Shown piece by piece: positions 9,425-20,600 of a DNA stretch of 64,000 bases (position 1 is its first letter; each line of letters opens with the position of its first letter). Below the pieces are notes generated by a model. The model did not search any database, was not told the DNA's origin, and was given only the letters and a program-made list of their open reading frames with translations. The stretch comes from Conchocele bisecta (taxonomy: Eukaryota; Mollusca; Bivalvia; Lucinida; Thyasiridae), in contig CM055279.1 in NCBI GenBank assembly GCA_029237695.1, positions 5,846,323 through 5,910,322 on the forward strand, in the 5' to 3' direction. The position numbers were made by a program, and so were the translations under genes.

Positions 9425-9782
9425 CAATGGAGATATAGTGAAATGCGATGGCTCGAAATGCGATGGCTTGTAATGTCGGGCTCGCTCGATATAGCATCGC
9501 GGTCCCGATAATTTTCACTACATGTTTAATGTAATTTACATGCGATGGCTCAAAATGCCTCGAAAAAATGCGATCCCTCAAAACATTTTTCAAGTCCCGC
9601 GGACTCATTTCTCGCTATTTTGCTATACGATGACTCGAAAGTCGTGTCGAAGTTTGTGTTTGGCTAATTTTCACACCTCCGCGTCCGACTTATTACGATC
9701 AAAGGCCGAGCCTCGCTCTACCTGTATATGAAATGTGGTTTCTTTTCAAGTCCAGTTAATTGCCTAAAGTGGTGCAATTTGA

Positions 9783-10355
9783 TTGTTAACGTTGTTGATT
9801 ACGATCAACGATATACGGCAATTTATTAAATATTCTGGGCTTCGGCCACTCGGCGCATTTAATAGTCTGTCGTATTTCAAGGTAACTCGAGTAACCCGAG
9901 TATCACAGTTGCTCGGGTTCAAGTCGAGTTGGGACCCTAGTAGCTACAATAATTTGCCTCCGATATTTTACCTCGCGAGAGGTATGGAGCGGGGTAGCAA
10001 TTTTGTTTCTGGAACCCTAGTAACCCTAGTAACCCACGTTCTAGTGGTCCTCGTGTTATTTGTGTGGCTACCCGGGAGTTACAACGAAAAACGCCCATTA
10101 ATAATACCGCACTTCCTAGCTGGCGAAAAATTCCCCATTTCTTCAGCCACATTTGTGACATGTAGTTGCCCTAAACAGTTCCAAACAAGCAGCTCAAAAC
10201 TCCTCATTGGAGACGCATTCCCTCCCGTCTTGCTGTCGAACGAATGTGTAACCACATTCGATCAACCAACCTTGTCAGAGATGGGCTGTGGTCTAATGGA
10301 TACAGCATTGGACTTCAATCCCGGAGGTTATGTTCAAATCCCACATAGGACGTGA
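9783..10355 (+). other. 190-codon open frame in an intron, probably not a gene
   Basis: The frame starts in the prohibitin-2 intron 9123-10926 and has no recognisable domain. Its translation is of mixed composition, and its last part runs through a SINE-like block (10270-10400: TCTAATGGATACAGCATTGG, then a B-box-like GTTCAAATCCC). Dyad-rich TAACTCGAGTAACCCGAG motifs occur near 9880. I treat it as chance. Confidence 0.55.
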
Positions 10356-10429
10356 CAAAACCGAGGTCTATATGGCCTTAGCTATTGATGGTATGTTAAC
10401 TCATTGCATGCGGATTACTATAATTTTTT

Positions 10430-10700
10430 ATGCCACCGGGTTTCGAAGAAAATGGTGGCATATAGTGTTTGGACCGTCCGTCTGTCCGTCCGTCACACTT
10501 TTCGGTTAACCAATTTGTCACAGTTTCTCAAATATGCTGCAGGTGGCATCCGCGTTCGACAGACGCATTTCTTGTTTTTTTTTAATTTGCAATTTTTCTC
10601 ATTTCTCACCAAACGTATATGTTGTGACCACTCATTTGAACCGTCTCGATGAGACTGTTCAAATGGTGGCCACATCATATACTTTTAGGGAGATACGAAT
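10430..10700. repeat. GTCCGTCTGTCCGTCC-containing foldback repeat
   Basis: It begins TGCCACCGGGTTTCGAAGAA and holds the (GTCC)n run common to bivalve-like repeats of this window. Near 10625-10675 are mirrored CATTTGAACCGTCTC and GAGACTGTTCAAATG arms. There is no coding function. Confidence 0.45.
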
Positions 10701-10926
10701 CGGCAAAATGGGGAATCCCCAGCATGAAAACGGTTTAACCCGTTTAATTTCACTTTCACTTTCCAATCAACCAGTCAATAATTGTCACCAAATTGATTTT
10801 GATTGCGGATCACCGCATCTAACGTACTATTTTACTATTATTTTTATTCTTCATCTGAATTGCTTGGCCCTAAATGATACTCTTTTGTGTTGGTGGGCCG
10901 TTAAGCACCATTCCATTCAATCACAG

Positions 10927-11040
10927 GTGGCGGCATCACAGAACCGAGTGTACCTGAATGCCGGTACTCTGATGTTGAACCTGACTGACCCAACGTTTGA
11001 CGAATCCAGTGATAAAGTCGCCACCAGCAAGAAGAAATAA
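10927..11040 (+). CDS. PHB2: Prohibitin-2, last coding exon with stop codon
   Basis: There are 37 codons and a TAA at 11038-11040. The protein segment VAASQNRVYLNAGTLMLNL aligns with the vertebrate SQNRIYLTADNLVLNL block. The tail is divergent but ends in a lysine-rich KKK, as in other PHB2 proteins. The acceptor is ATTCAATCACAG ending at 10926, phase 0. An AATAAA overlaps the stop codon (11036-11041). I could not place the real poly(A) site. With the three upstream exons the window encodes 161 residues of PHB2, without frame breaks. Confidence 0.93.
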   Translation: MAASQNRVYLNAGTLMLNLTDPTFDESSDKVATSKKK

Positions 11041-11217
11041 ACTGTGATCGTTGTAGAATAGATTTTATATTGTATTGATTACGGTGGGTGGTGTGTGTTA
11101 CGCTGCGCACACCGGCTATTTTGATCTGCTTAGACCTACATTTTGCGAAATATAGCGACGACTATTTGAGCAATTGTGCTGTGATAAATGCAGATACCCC
11201 AGGAAATGGTACAACAT

Positions 11218-11340
11218 CAGGCTCCAGATAAGGTCCATATTGGCATATTTTACGCACTTATTTTAGCAGCAAGTATAATACACATTCAATTTGAAATGAG
11301 GTATAATACTCTTTAGAGACAAAACTTACCTGGAGCTCTG
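11218..11340. mobile_element. Short MITE of family 1
   Basis: The left end is CAGGCTCCAGATAAGG and the right end CTTACCTGGAGCTCTG. The flanks are CAACAT and CAATAT, a 6-bp target duplication with one mismatch. Its right part (CTCTTTAGAGACAAAACTTA) matches the right end of the element at 14269-14580, so it is an internally deleted relative. Confidence 0.7.
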
Positions 11341-11439
11341 CAATATTTCTGCCATTGACGGCGTCCTAACAGCTGTACATGTTCACGAGTTATTTCGAGA
11401 AAACTTACAATCAAAATAACACAAAAACGTCTAGTTACG

Positions 11440-11851
11440 CAGGGCTCCAGATAAGGAATTAGTAATGGAGTATTGTCACTCCATCATTTCTGAAGCAATT
11501 GGGTATTTCAAAATTGTAATTGTGTAAAATAGAATCACACTACTGTTTACACATCAGCAGACCGCACTTATTGAATATTTTGCTTCTAAATGAAAACACA
11601 TCTTGGTATTTCATTAGAATTGTCTCCTTGGAGACAACTTGGAGACAATTCTAAGGAAATACGAAGATGTGTTTTCATGGAAAAATAAGAAATTATGCGA
11701 TATTTGTGGTCTGTTTATTGTTTTCTGTCGCATGATAAAGATACCACAAATTTTTCATTGCTTTTTGATACTCACTACTTATGATTTCAATTGGGTTTTT
11801 AGCAATTTTAATTGGGTATTTACGCAAATACGCACCTTATCTGGAGCGCTG
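11440..11851. mobile_element. Complete MITE of family 2 with 6-bp target duplication
   Basis: The ends are CAGGGCTCCAGATAAGG and CCTTATCTGGAGCGCTG, a 17-bp TIR with one mismatch. GTTACG flanks both sides (11434-11439 and 11852-11857). The centre is the TTTCATTAGAATTGTCTCC foldback. No protein is encoded. This is the best-preserved copy of the family in the window. Confidence 0.82.
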
Positions 11852-12034
11852 GTTACGAGATAGATCGGCACCACAGACTGGCGATGTTGTAATATGTTCC
11901 GGGATATCTGCGCATTATCCCATCAAACTAGGAGATGATTCTGATCAATATGTGCTGGCATTCAATCTAATTCAAATTAATATTGTCTACAATTTACAGA
12001 TACATGTACATATGTGTAATTTTCAAGTGGGGAT

Positions 12035-12215
12035 GTCTTTAGTTTAGGGGATAGCGCCGTGGTGTTCAGTGCCGGAGGTTGCGAGTTTAATCTCTGCCCT
12101 AGGCATAATAATTTCTTTCGTAGTATTTCCATCACAGTGGTATTTCTGATGACAGAGACCCTGTCTCTGTACGTCCTTGGCTGTTGCTGGGGCGTTAAAT
12201 CCTTTCAAATTTGCT
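12035..12215 (+). mobile_element. tRNA-derived SINE
   Basis: The head TTAGGGGATAGCGCCGTGG is followed by a B-box-like GGTTGCGAGTTTAATCTC. The body has GTATTTCCATCACAGTGG and CCTTGGCTGTTGCTGGGGCG, and the end is TTAAATCC. The body blocks resemble those at about 6800-6840 and 8935-8990, pointing to one SINE family. Confidence 0.5.
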
Positions 12216-12237
12216 TTCAAGCACAATTATATTACAA

Positions 12238-12580
12238 GTATGTCACTCTATCATTTCTGAAGCAATTGGGTATTTCAAAGTTAATTGAGTAAAATAAAAT
12301 CACACTACTGTTTACACATCAACAAACCGCAATTATTTAATAGTTCGGAATGAAAACATATCTTGGCATTTCATTAGAATTGTCTGCTTGGAGACAATTC
12401 TAATGAAATACAAGATGTGTTTTCATGGAAAAAAAAAAAATGCTATATTTGTGGTCTGTTTATTGTTTTCTGCAGCATGATAAAGGTACCATAAATTTTG
12501 TATTGCTTTTGCTTTTCGATACTCGCTGATTTCAATTTTTTTTTTTTTTGCAATTTTAATTGGGTATTTAAGCAAATACT
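12238..12580. mobile_element. MITE family 2 copy, both ends lost
   Basis: The sequence from CACTCTATCATTTCTGAAGC through the TTTCATTAGAATTGTCTGC foldback to TTTAATTGGGTATTTAAGCA matches the family-2 copies. The TIRs are missing on both sides. A9 and T14 runs interrupt it. Confidence 0.65.
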
Positions 12581-12775
12581 AACAAATGTATGCAGGTCAC
12601 TATGTACTAAATGAGACGTAGTTCATTTCTGAGTCTCTAAAGTGTTTGTCGAAGAGGGACTAGATAGTGGGTGTGGGTGATGTAAACTGGCCACCGTAAT
12701 TGTTGTGCTTCAAATATAACGAGGTCATTGTGATGAAGAATCGTTGATCAAATTGAATTCTCTATCTAATTTTGT

Positions 12776-12937
12776 GTCGTCTGCTGTTTATTTTCCATTT
12801 TTATCGTCAAAAACATACTTTGACAGCGCTTTAGAATAATTTACAACATGCTTTGACAGCACTTTAGATTCTGAAGTGCTGTCAAACCATGTTTTTATTG
12901 AGAAATAAGGCAAGATATAAAAGCAACAGCAGACGAC
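12776..12937. mobile_element. MITE with GTCGTCTGCTG/CAGCAGACGAC ends (copy 1)
   Basis: Perfect 11-bp TIRs enclose a foldback centred on TTTGACAGCACTT and its mirror AAGTGCTGTCAAA. Copies with the same ends and TTTGACAGCAC core are at 29583-29759, 39852-40006 and 49226-49380. Confidence 0.75.
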
Positions 12938-12939
12938 AA

Positions 12940-13845
12940 TTGTTGTGTGTAGCGGTGTAAGGGTTGAATAAAGTTATCTAGATAAATGCAAATATGGCAA
13001 TACATGTACTGTATATATATTGCATTGCGTTACAATCGCAATACATGTATATAATATTTTGCATTATCATGGTATATTTGAATTATTGTAGAAATTACAG
13101 CAGTCCGTCTATAAGGCTAAGTGAATATGTTACCGGTACTTTCAATAAAAGTTGTACACAAAAAGGTAGATTTCACAATATTTTGTGTTTCGCTGTAATG
13201 GTAGATATTCATTTTGCGTTATAACGACAGATATCGTAATATGCATGTTGCGTTGAATTATGACGGCAGATATCGCGATATACATTTTGCGTTTGGTTAT
13301 AACAACAGATTTTCTGCAGTGTGTATTTTGCATTTCATTAAGACTGCAGATATCGCAATATGTATTTTGCATGGCATTATTATGGCGTATTTTGTTTGTT
13401 GACATTGAAGATTCTCATGTTCCATCAAAATGTTTGGAATCATTATAAAAAAATGTTTACAAATTTGTCCACTGTACCATATATATGTAATCACTTGTAA
13501 CGAGTCGTAAATAAATAAATATTGCTATTATAGCTAAAAAATTCACCAAACATAGCCATATGATATTAGCCCTATCAACAGTACAGAAATCTCTTTAATA
13601 CATGCAAACAGTGTAGATCCTGATGAGACTGCTCGTTACTGCTCGCTTGTTCAAAATTTCAAAATCGCCCATTTTTTAACATTTCAGAATAGTCTGAAAA
13701 TTAGCATTTAAATAGCAGAAGTTTCCTTTCCTGTTTGATAGGGGTGACATAGATCATATATTTTGGGGAATTAACATACTGTCACACAGTAGCACAGCAC
13801 GTGTTTAACATTATCGCAGTATTTGTACATGTACTTGAACATGTA
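12940..13845. other. Intergenic, AT-rich, one short tandem motif
   Basis: Around 13205-13375 a degenerate unit of about 55 bp contains GACAGATATCGYRATATRYAT and TTTTGCGTT and repeats three to four times. The small open frames on both strands are products of it. Nothing else was recognised. Confidence 0.5.
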
Positions 13846-13993
13846 CTTGTACAGGTAATATATGGGATTTAGTACTAAACCCATTGACCCGGCCTTAAAT
13901 GACTGTAGCTGTTGCTAGGCCGTTAAACCCCAACAAACCAACAAACAAACTTATCGCAGTATTTGCATGGTCAAGTCTTCTGAAATGATATGT

Positions 13994-14200
13994 ACAGTAA
14001 AACCTCTCTAAATCGGACACCATGGGAGGTCCCCAGGGTGTCCAGTTTAGAGAGGTTTCACTGTAAATCAGGTATTCTGAGCCATAGTTGTGAGCTATGA
14101 GACATATTAACAGACATTGTCATCGAGATAAATGACAAAGAAATGCATAAAAAATAAGACCACGTGTGTTTTCTGGTGTCGACTGTATATGGTATCTTTT
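13994..14200. mobile_element. Pogo/Tigger-like MITE (copy 2)
   Basis: It starts TACAGTAAAACCTCTCTAAA and mirrors at GTTTAGAGAGGTTTCACTGTA. The body shares TTCTGAGCCATAG, TGAGCTATG and GTTTTCTGGTGTC with the copy at 9221-9424. Confidence 0.6.
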
Positions 14201-14268
14201 TAGATCTCGGTAATTGAGGCATACTGTTGTATACCTCCATACACATGTACCCCCATCTGTTTCTCATG

Positions 14269-14580
14269 CAGAGCTCCAGATAAGATGCTTATTGGCATAT
14301 TTTACACGGAATACGCGATTATCAAAATACTCCGAGCAATTTTGAAAATACGCATTAATTTTCAAATTGAGTAGAGAAAATACTGTAATAAAGTTGAAAT
14401 TTATTTAGTTGAGCTGCTGGTTGCTTTTTGCAGCTCAAGTGTGTGAATTTTTCATTTTGTTTTCATTTGTTCCCTATTTAATAAGAAAATATATAATACA
14501 TTTGTAAAAGTAAAATACGCGTTGAATTTGAAATCTGGGTGTATAATACTCTTTAGACACAAAACTTATCTGGATCTCTG
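14269..14580. mobile_element. Complete MITE of family 1 with CTCATG target duplication
   Basis: The left end is CAGAGCTCCAGATAAG and the right end CTTATCTGGATCTCTG. CTCATG flanks both sides, a 6-bp duplication. A central foldback GAGCTGCTGGTTGC with mirrored GCAGCTC lies around 14412-14435. It is the reference copy for the elements at 1-405 and 11218-11340. Confidence 0.8.
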
Positions 14581-14589
14581 CTCATGTTT

Positions 14590-15060
14590 GTTAACTGGAC
14601 GTTAAGCCCAGTTAAAATAAATAATCATGTTTAAACATAAGTACGCGTGTGTTTCTATAGTGCTAATTGTATTGTTCTATGATGTGGGAATCGCACACAT
14701 GTCGTGTCGCGATATAGAGGGCCCAACTGTGTTGGTGACCAGTGTAGATCTATGACCAGCTTACACAGTTTCCATCTACACTGTTCTACGATGGTGTAAA
14801 TTGGTAGACCTCACAGAAGGAATACATTAAATGGCATTATGCCAGTTAGATCACGGTTCGTCCACATGTACGAGGAGATAATCCACAAGCTTTAGCGAGT
14901 GAATTGCTGATCTATCATGCGGACAAACATGATATAACTGTTGCCACATCCTCATGTCCATACATTGCCCGTGTGTTGCATAAATGCAGAAACAAAACTC
15001 GAAAATGTATCAAAGATTTAAATAAGATGTGATAATTCACTACTGGTGTACTAGTTACTT
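14590..15060. other. Intergenic, dyads only
   Basis: No gene is seen. A CAGTGTAGATC and its mirror lie near 14740-14790. ATGCGGACAAAC and related blocks near 14850-15035 recur at 40150-40320 and 49545-49700, so a dispersed repeat of about 180 bp is likely here. Confidence 0.5.
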
Positions 15061-15092
15061 AATATAGGAATGAATGAAGTTGAGGATGAGTT

Positions 15093-15452
15093 TCACTATA
15101 GGAATGAATGGCCTTTTTGTGGAATTTATCGGGGTATAAACTTGGAAAAGTCGCGGAAATACTGGACGAGGCCTTCCGGCCTTCGTCCAGTATTCCCGCG
15201 ACTTTTCCAAGTTTATATCCCCGATAAATTCCACAAAAAGGCCATTCCTTCCTTATAATTCCAGCATTTGAAGTAAATTCATCAAGAAAATGTGTTTATT
15301 TTCCGTTTTCTTAAGAATTATTTTAACTGCGCCTGACGGTTACGGAAAGTAGTTCGGCATGGAGTTTACTGGGATATAAATTTTGGACAGAGACTTGCTA
15401 CGGACCAATCAAATGTTAGGGAATTGTGTAAATATTTTTGTGCTGGAATTAT
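15093..15452. mobile_element. Foldback element with long hairpin (copy 2)
   Basis: This is the inverted-orientation counterpart of 4317-4676. The hairpin occupies about 15101-15254, with the same GGCCTTCCGGCC centre and GGAAAAGTCGCGG arms. The flanking part continues to GTGCTGGAATTATCAC at about 15452. Arm mismatches are few. Confidence 0.75.
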
Positions 15453-15799
15453 CACATCTTAAATCATTCTGTATATGAAGTCGTTAAATCATTAAATGGC
15501 AGAGAACTGTAATTTTGCTGTAATTTGCTTAGTTTTGAGGTTGTCAATTTACACCTACATGTACCTGGTGTTTGTTTTGTTGGTGAAACATTCTCGCGAT
15601 GTTTTCCCACGTTTTAAAAACGGACAATAGAAATACTAGTCTGATGAGATAATTAAAATTTGTGAAGACCCAACATGTTTTGTAATCTGTTATTATCCCC
15701 CGCCCCCCATGACCAAAGTCGGAGGGATATATACTAAAGGCCAAAATAAAGTTCCACATATAATCTCAAATTATTATATATAATCTCCCATATATTACC

Positions 15800-15905
15800 T
15801 GTACAAAGTGGGTGGTGGTCGGGCGAAGGAGACGGCGTAACTTAACTGTATGGGTTCCTCCTTATAGGAATCACGATTTGCCTGGTTTGACCGACCACTC
15901 ACAAT
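15800..15905 (+). repeat. SINE-like family A fragment
   Basis: The fragment has GGGTTCCTCCTTATAGGAATC and GATTTGCCTGGTTTGACC, matching the middle of the copy at 745-1045. Both ends are missing. Confidence 0.5.
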
Positions 15906-16029
15906 CTCAAATTAATAAAAGTACAAACTTTCATAATGAAATCAAATAAGTCTGACAATTCATTAATACCAATTAAGTATTAAAATAAAAAAGCTGAACA
16001 AAATTATGTAGATAATGTTCGTCCATGTA

Positions 16030-16378
16030 CATGCAGTGGCAGGTGGGAGCATGTGATGGGTAATTTAATGATCGGGGTTCATCTTTACCGGAATTCCGAA
16101 TGGAGACCTGGTTTGCCCTCGCATACGTCTTTGTCATTTTGTATGTGACGGTTGAATCTGGTTATATCCCTTATGTGAGTATTACGATTATTCGTAATCC
16201 AATTTTAGGGGAAGGAGCCAAGTGACTGTTGTGGTATGGATCTGGCACTAGGTCGGTTATTCTAATTTCGGGGCTGAATATATTTTTTCTCTATGTAAAT
16301 ATTCCGTTCTGATTTTGGGTTTGCCCGACCTTACATGACCGTAGCTGTTGATATGCCGTTAAACACTAATAAACATGG
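16030..16378 (+). mobile_element. SINE-like family A copy
   Basis: Blocks GATCGGGGTTCATC, GACGGTTGAATCTGGTTATA, GGGGAAGGAGCCAAGTGAC and GGGCTGAATATATTTTTTCT lead to the tail CGTTAAACACTAATAAAC. It stops at the left edge of the 76-bp satellite. Confidence 0.6.
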
Positions 16379-16389
16379 CTGTGTGAAGT

Positions 16390-19300
16390 TAGCACTGCAA
16401 TCGCAGATCGACAATCAACATTCAAATCGAATGTCGAGCTGAATGTAGGAGCTGTAAAGTTAGGATATGTAGAAAACTTGAATGAACAGCTGGCTAGTTC
16501 CAATGCGCTGCTGGCTCTGCAATCGACATTTGTACTTTACAAAGTGAATGTACAGCTGGCTAGTGCCAATGTACAGCTGGCTCTGCAATCGACATTCAAA
16601 CTTGTATTGTCAGTTCAATCTGAATGTAGAGCTGTGTACTACCAATGTACAGCTGGCTCTGCAATCGACATTCAAACTCATATTGTCACTTCAATCTGAA
16701 TGTACAGCTGGGTATCTTCCAATGTACAGCTGCTCTACAATCGACATTCAAACATGTATTTTCGGTTGAATCTGAATGTAGAGCTGGGTACTTCCAATGT
16801 ACAGCTGGCTCTGCAATCGACATTGAAACATGTATTTTCCGTTCAATTTGAATGTAGATCTGGGTATTCCCAATGTACAGCTGCTCTGCAATCGACATTC
16901 AAACATGTATATCTTCGGTTTGAATCTGAATGTAGAGCTGGGTATTCCCAATGTACAGCTGGCTCTGCAATCGACATTCAAACTCGCATTTTCTGTTCAA
17001 TCTGAATGTAGAGCTGGGTACTTCCAATGTACAGCTGGCTCTGCAATCGACATTCAAACTTATATTGTCAGTTCAATCTGAATGTAGAGCTGGATACTTC
17101 CAATGTACAGCTGGCTCTGTCAATCGACATTCAAAATCGTATTGTCAGTTCAATCTGAATGTACAGCTGGGTACTTCCAATGTACAGCTGGCTCTACAAT
17201 CGACATTCAAACATTAATTTTCCGTTGAATGTGAATGTAGAGCTGGGTACTTCCAATGTACAGCTGGCTCTGCAATCGACATTCAAACATGTATTTTTCG
17301 TTGATTCGAATGTAGAGCTGGGTACTTCCAATGTACAGCTGGCTCTGCAATCGACATGGAAACATGTATTGTCCGTTCAATTTGAATGCAGAGCTGGGTA
17401 TTCCCAATGTACAGCTGGCTCTGCAATCAACATTCAAACATGTATCTTCGGTTGAATCTGAATGTAGAGCTGGGTATTCCCAATGTACAGCTGGCTCTGC
17501 AATCGACATTCAAACTCGCATTTTCTTTTCAATCTGAATGTAGAGCTGGGTACTTCCAATGTACAGCTGGCTCTGCAATCGACATTCAAACATATATAGT
17601 CAGTTCAATCTGAATGCAGAGCTGGGTACTTCCAATGTACAGCTGGCTCTGCAATCGACATTCAAACTCGTATTTGTCAGTTCAACCTGAATGTAGAGCT
17701 GGGTACTTCCAATGTACAGCTGGCTCTACAATCGACAATCAAACAATTATTTTCGGTTGAATGTGACTGTAGAGCTGGATACTTCCAATGTACAGCTGGC
17801 TCTGCAATCGACATTCAAACTCGCATTTTATGTTCAATATGAATGTAGAGCTGGGTACTTCCAATGTACAGCTGGCTCTGCAATCGACATTCAAACTCGC
17901 ATTTTCTGTTCAATCTGAATGTAGAGCTGGGCACTTCCAATGTACAGCTGGCTCTGCAATCGACATTCAAACTTGTGTTGTCAGTTTAATATGAATGTAG
18001 AGCTGGGTACTTCAAATGTACAGCTGGCTCTGCAATCGACATTCAAACTCGTATTGTCAGTTCAATCTGAATGTACAGCTGGGTACTTCCAATGTGCAGC
18101 TGGCTCTTCAATCGACATTCAAACATGTATTTTCCGTTGATTCTGAATGTAGAGCTGGGTGCTTCCAATGTACAGCTGGCTATGCAATCGACATTCAAAC
18201 TCGCATTTCTGTCAATATGAATGTTAAAAGCTGGGTACTTCCAAGTACAGCTGGCTCTGCATTCGACATTCAAACTCGTATTGTCATTCAATCTGAATGT
18301 AACAGCTGGGTACTTCCAATGTACAGCTGGCTCTACAATCGACACATTCAAAACATTAATTTTGCGTTGAATGTGAAAGTAGAGCTGGGTACTTCCAATG
18401 GACAGCTGGCTCTGCAATCGACATTCAAACATGTATTTTCCGTTGAATTCTGAATGTAGGAGCTGGGTACTTCCAAATGTACAGCTGGCTCTGCAATCGA
18501 CATTCACACATATATTGTCGGTTCAATCTGAATGTAGAGCTGGGCGATTCCCAATGTAGAGCTGGCTCTGCAATCGACATTCAAACATGAATTACTGTTG
18601 AATCTGAATGTAGAGCTGGGTATTTCCAATGTACAGCTGGCTCTGCAATCGACATTCAAATATATATTTTCCGTTGATTCTAAATGTTGAGCTGGGTATT
18701 TCCAATGTACAGCTGGCTCTGCAATCGACATTCAAACTCGCATTTTCTGTTCAATTTGAATTTACAGCTGGGTACTTCCAATGTACAGCTAGCTCTGCAA
18801 TCGACATTCAAATATATATTTTCCGTTGATTCTAAATGTTGAGCTGGGTATTTCCAATGTACAGCTGGCTCTGCAATCGACATTCAAACTCGCATTTTTC
18901 TGTCAATTTGAATTTACAGCTGGGTACTTCCAATGTACATCTGGCACCTACAATCGAACATTTTCAAACATGTTTATTTTCTGTTGAATTTGAATGTAGA
19001 GCTGGGGGTACTTCCAATGTACAGCTGGCTCTACAATCGACATTCAAACATGTATTTTCCGTCGATTCTGAATGTACAGCTGAGTATTTTCAATGTACAG
19101 CTGGCTCTGCAATCGACATTGAAACATGCATTTTCTGTTCAATATGAATGTAGAGCTGGGTACTTCCAATGTACAGCTGGCTCTGCAATCGACATTAAAA
19201 CTTGTATTGTCCGTTCAATCTGAATGTAGAGCTGGGTACTTCCAATGTACAGCTCTGGCTCTGCAATCGACATTCAAACTCGTATTGTCAGTTCAATCTG

Positions 19301-19515
19301 AATGTACAGCTGGGTACTTGCAATGTACAGCTGGCTCTACAATCGACATTCAAACATGTATTTTCAGTTGAATGTGAATGTAGAGCTGGGTACTTCCAAT
19401 GTACAGCTGGCTCTGCAATCGACATTCAAACTCGCATTTTCTGTTAAATATGAATGTAGAGCTGGGTACTTCCAATGTACAGTTGGCTCTGCAATCGACA
19501 TTCAAACTCGTATTG
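16390..19515. repeat. 76-bp satellite array, main block
   Basis: There are about 40 monomers of 76 bp. Each contains AATGTAGAGCTGGGTACTTCC, AATGTACAGCTGGCTCTGCA, ATCGACATTCAAAC and a variable spacer (GTATTTTCCGTTGAATCTG and similar). Each monomer holds two related half-units with (G/C)AGCTGG. The left edge (16390-16560) is degenerate. Because stops are rare in several frames, many overlapping open frames cross the array on both strands; none is a gene. Single-base indels shift the register in places (for example 18230-18460). Confidence 0.92.
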
Positions 19516-19986
19516 GCCCCGTGCAGGCACCGGGGCGGGATGAACTGATCCTGAGAATAGTGCTGCAGTAGCCATTGCTTGTTGTAAAAGGCGACTAAAC
19601 TGGCTTAACGATTGGGTTCATACTTTCCGGAACCCACTATACCGGATTTGGCCCTCATGTACATTTTTGGCTTTCTTGTATGTGAGAGTTGAGTCGGGCT
19701 ATGCCCCATATATAAAAGTAAGATTAGCGCTAATCCTATTACTTTTAGGGGATGGGATAAATGATGCTGGTGTGGCGAGGGCCTGGCACCAGATCAGGTT
19801 GTTCTAATTTCAGGACTGAATATATATTTTGATTGTAAATATTGAGTTCTGAAGTTGGGATTTACCCCCCTTGGACAGGTGGATATGGGACTCGACCCCG
19901 TTGACCCGTCTGCGTGTAGACTCCCTGAGGCTTGTACCTCTATGTCAGAAAAGCGGACGTTAAACCCTATTCACTCACTCACTCAC
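19516..19986 (+). mobile_element. SINE-like family A insertion inside the satellite
   Basis: This 471-bp insertion is bounded by identical 14-bp copies of TCAAACTCGTATTG (19502-19515 and 19987-20000). The monomer resumes after it in exact register. It begins GCCCCGTGCAGGCACCGGGG, holds the family A blocks (GGATTTGGCCCTC, GGGCTATGCCCC, GGGGATGGGATAAATG), and ends in an (ACTC)n tail. The target duplication and microsatellite tail fit LINE-driven retrotransposition. This copy defines the full length of family A. Confidence 0.88.
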
Positions 19987-20600
19987 TCAAACTCGTATTG
20001 TCAGTTCAATCTGAAAGTAGAGCTGGGTACTTCCAATGTACAGCTGGCTGTGCAATCGACATTCAAACTCGCATTTTCTGTTCAATCTGAATGTAGAGCT
20101 GGGTACTTCGAATGTACAGCTGGCTGTGCAATCGACAATCAAACTCGTATTTTCTGTTGAATCTGAATGTAGAGCTGGGCACTTCGAATGTACAGCTGGC
20201 TGTGTAATCGATATTTGAACTCGTATTTTCTGTTCAATATGAATGTAGAGCTGGGTACTTTGAATGTATAGTTGGCTCTGCAATCGACATTCAAAATCAC
20301 ATTTTATGCTGAATATGAATGTAGTGCTGGATAGTTCCTATGTACAGCTGGCTCTGCAATCGACATTCACACATGTATTTTCGAGTGAATCTGAATGTAC
20401 AGCTGGCTACTTCGAATGTACAGCTGGCTGTGCAATCGACATTTAAACTCGTATTTTCTTTTCAATCTGAATGTAGAGCTGGGTACTTCGAATGTACAGC
20501 TGGCTCTGCAATCGACATCCAAACTCGCATTTTCTGTTCAATCTGAATGTAGAGCTGGTTACTTCGAATGTACAGTTGGCTGTGTAGTCGACATTTAAAC
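19987..20600. repeat. 76-bp satellite array, second block, variant monomers
   Basis: About eight monomers follow the SINE. Most read ACTTCGAATGTACAGCTGGC followed by TGTGCAATCGACATT, where the main block reads CTTCCAATGT and GGCTCTGC. The insertion therefore sits near a boundary between two monomer subfamilies. Confidence 0.88.

Noticed and set aside
9783..10355. 190-codon open frame in a prohibitin-2 intron
   Set aside because: Mixed composition, no recognisable domain, and its end runs through a SINE-like repeat.
16390..20600. Many overlapping 60-150-codon open frames across the 76-bp satellite
   Set aside because: They follow the monomer in several frames and both strands, with no start context, domain or splice pattern. 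The repeat is poor in stop codons.
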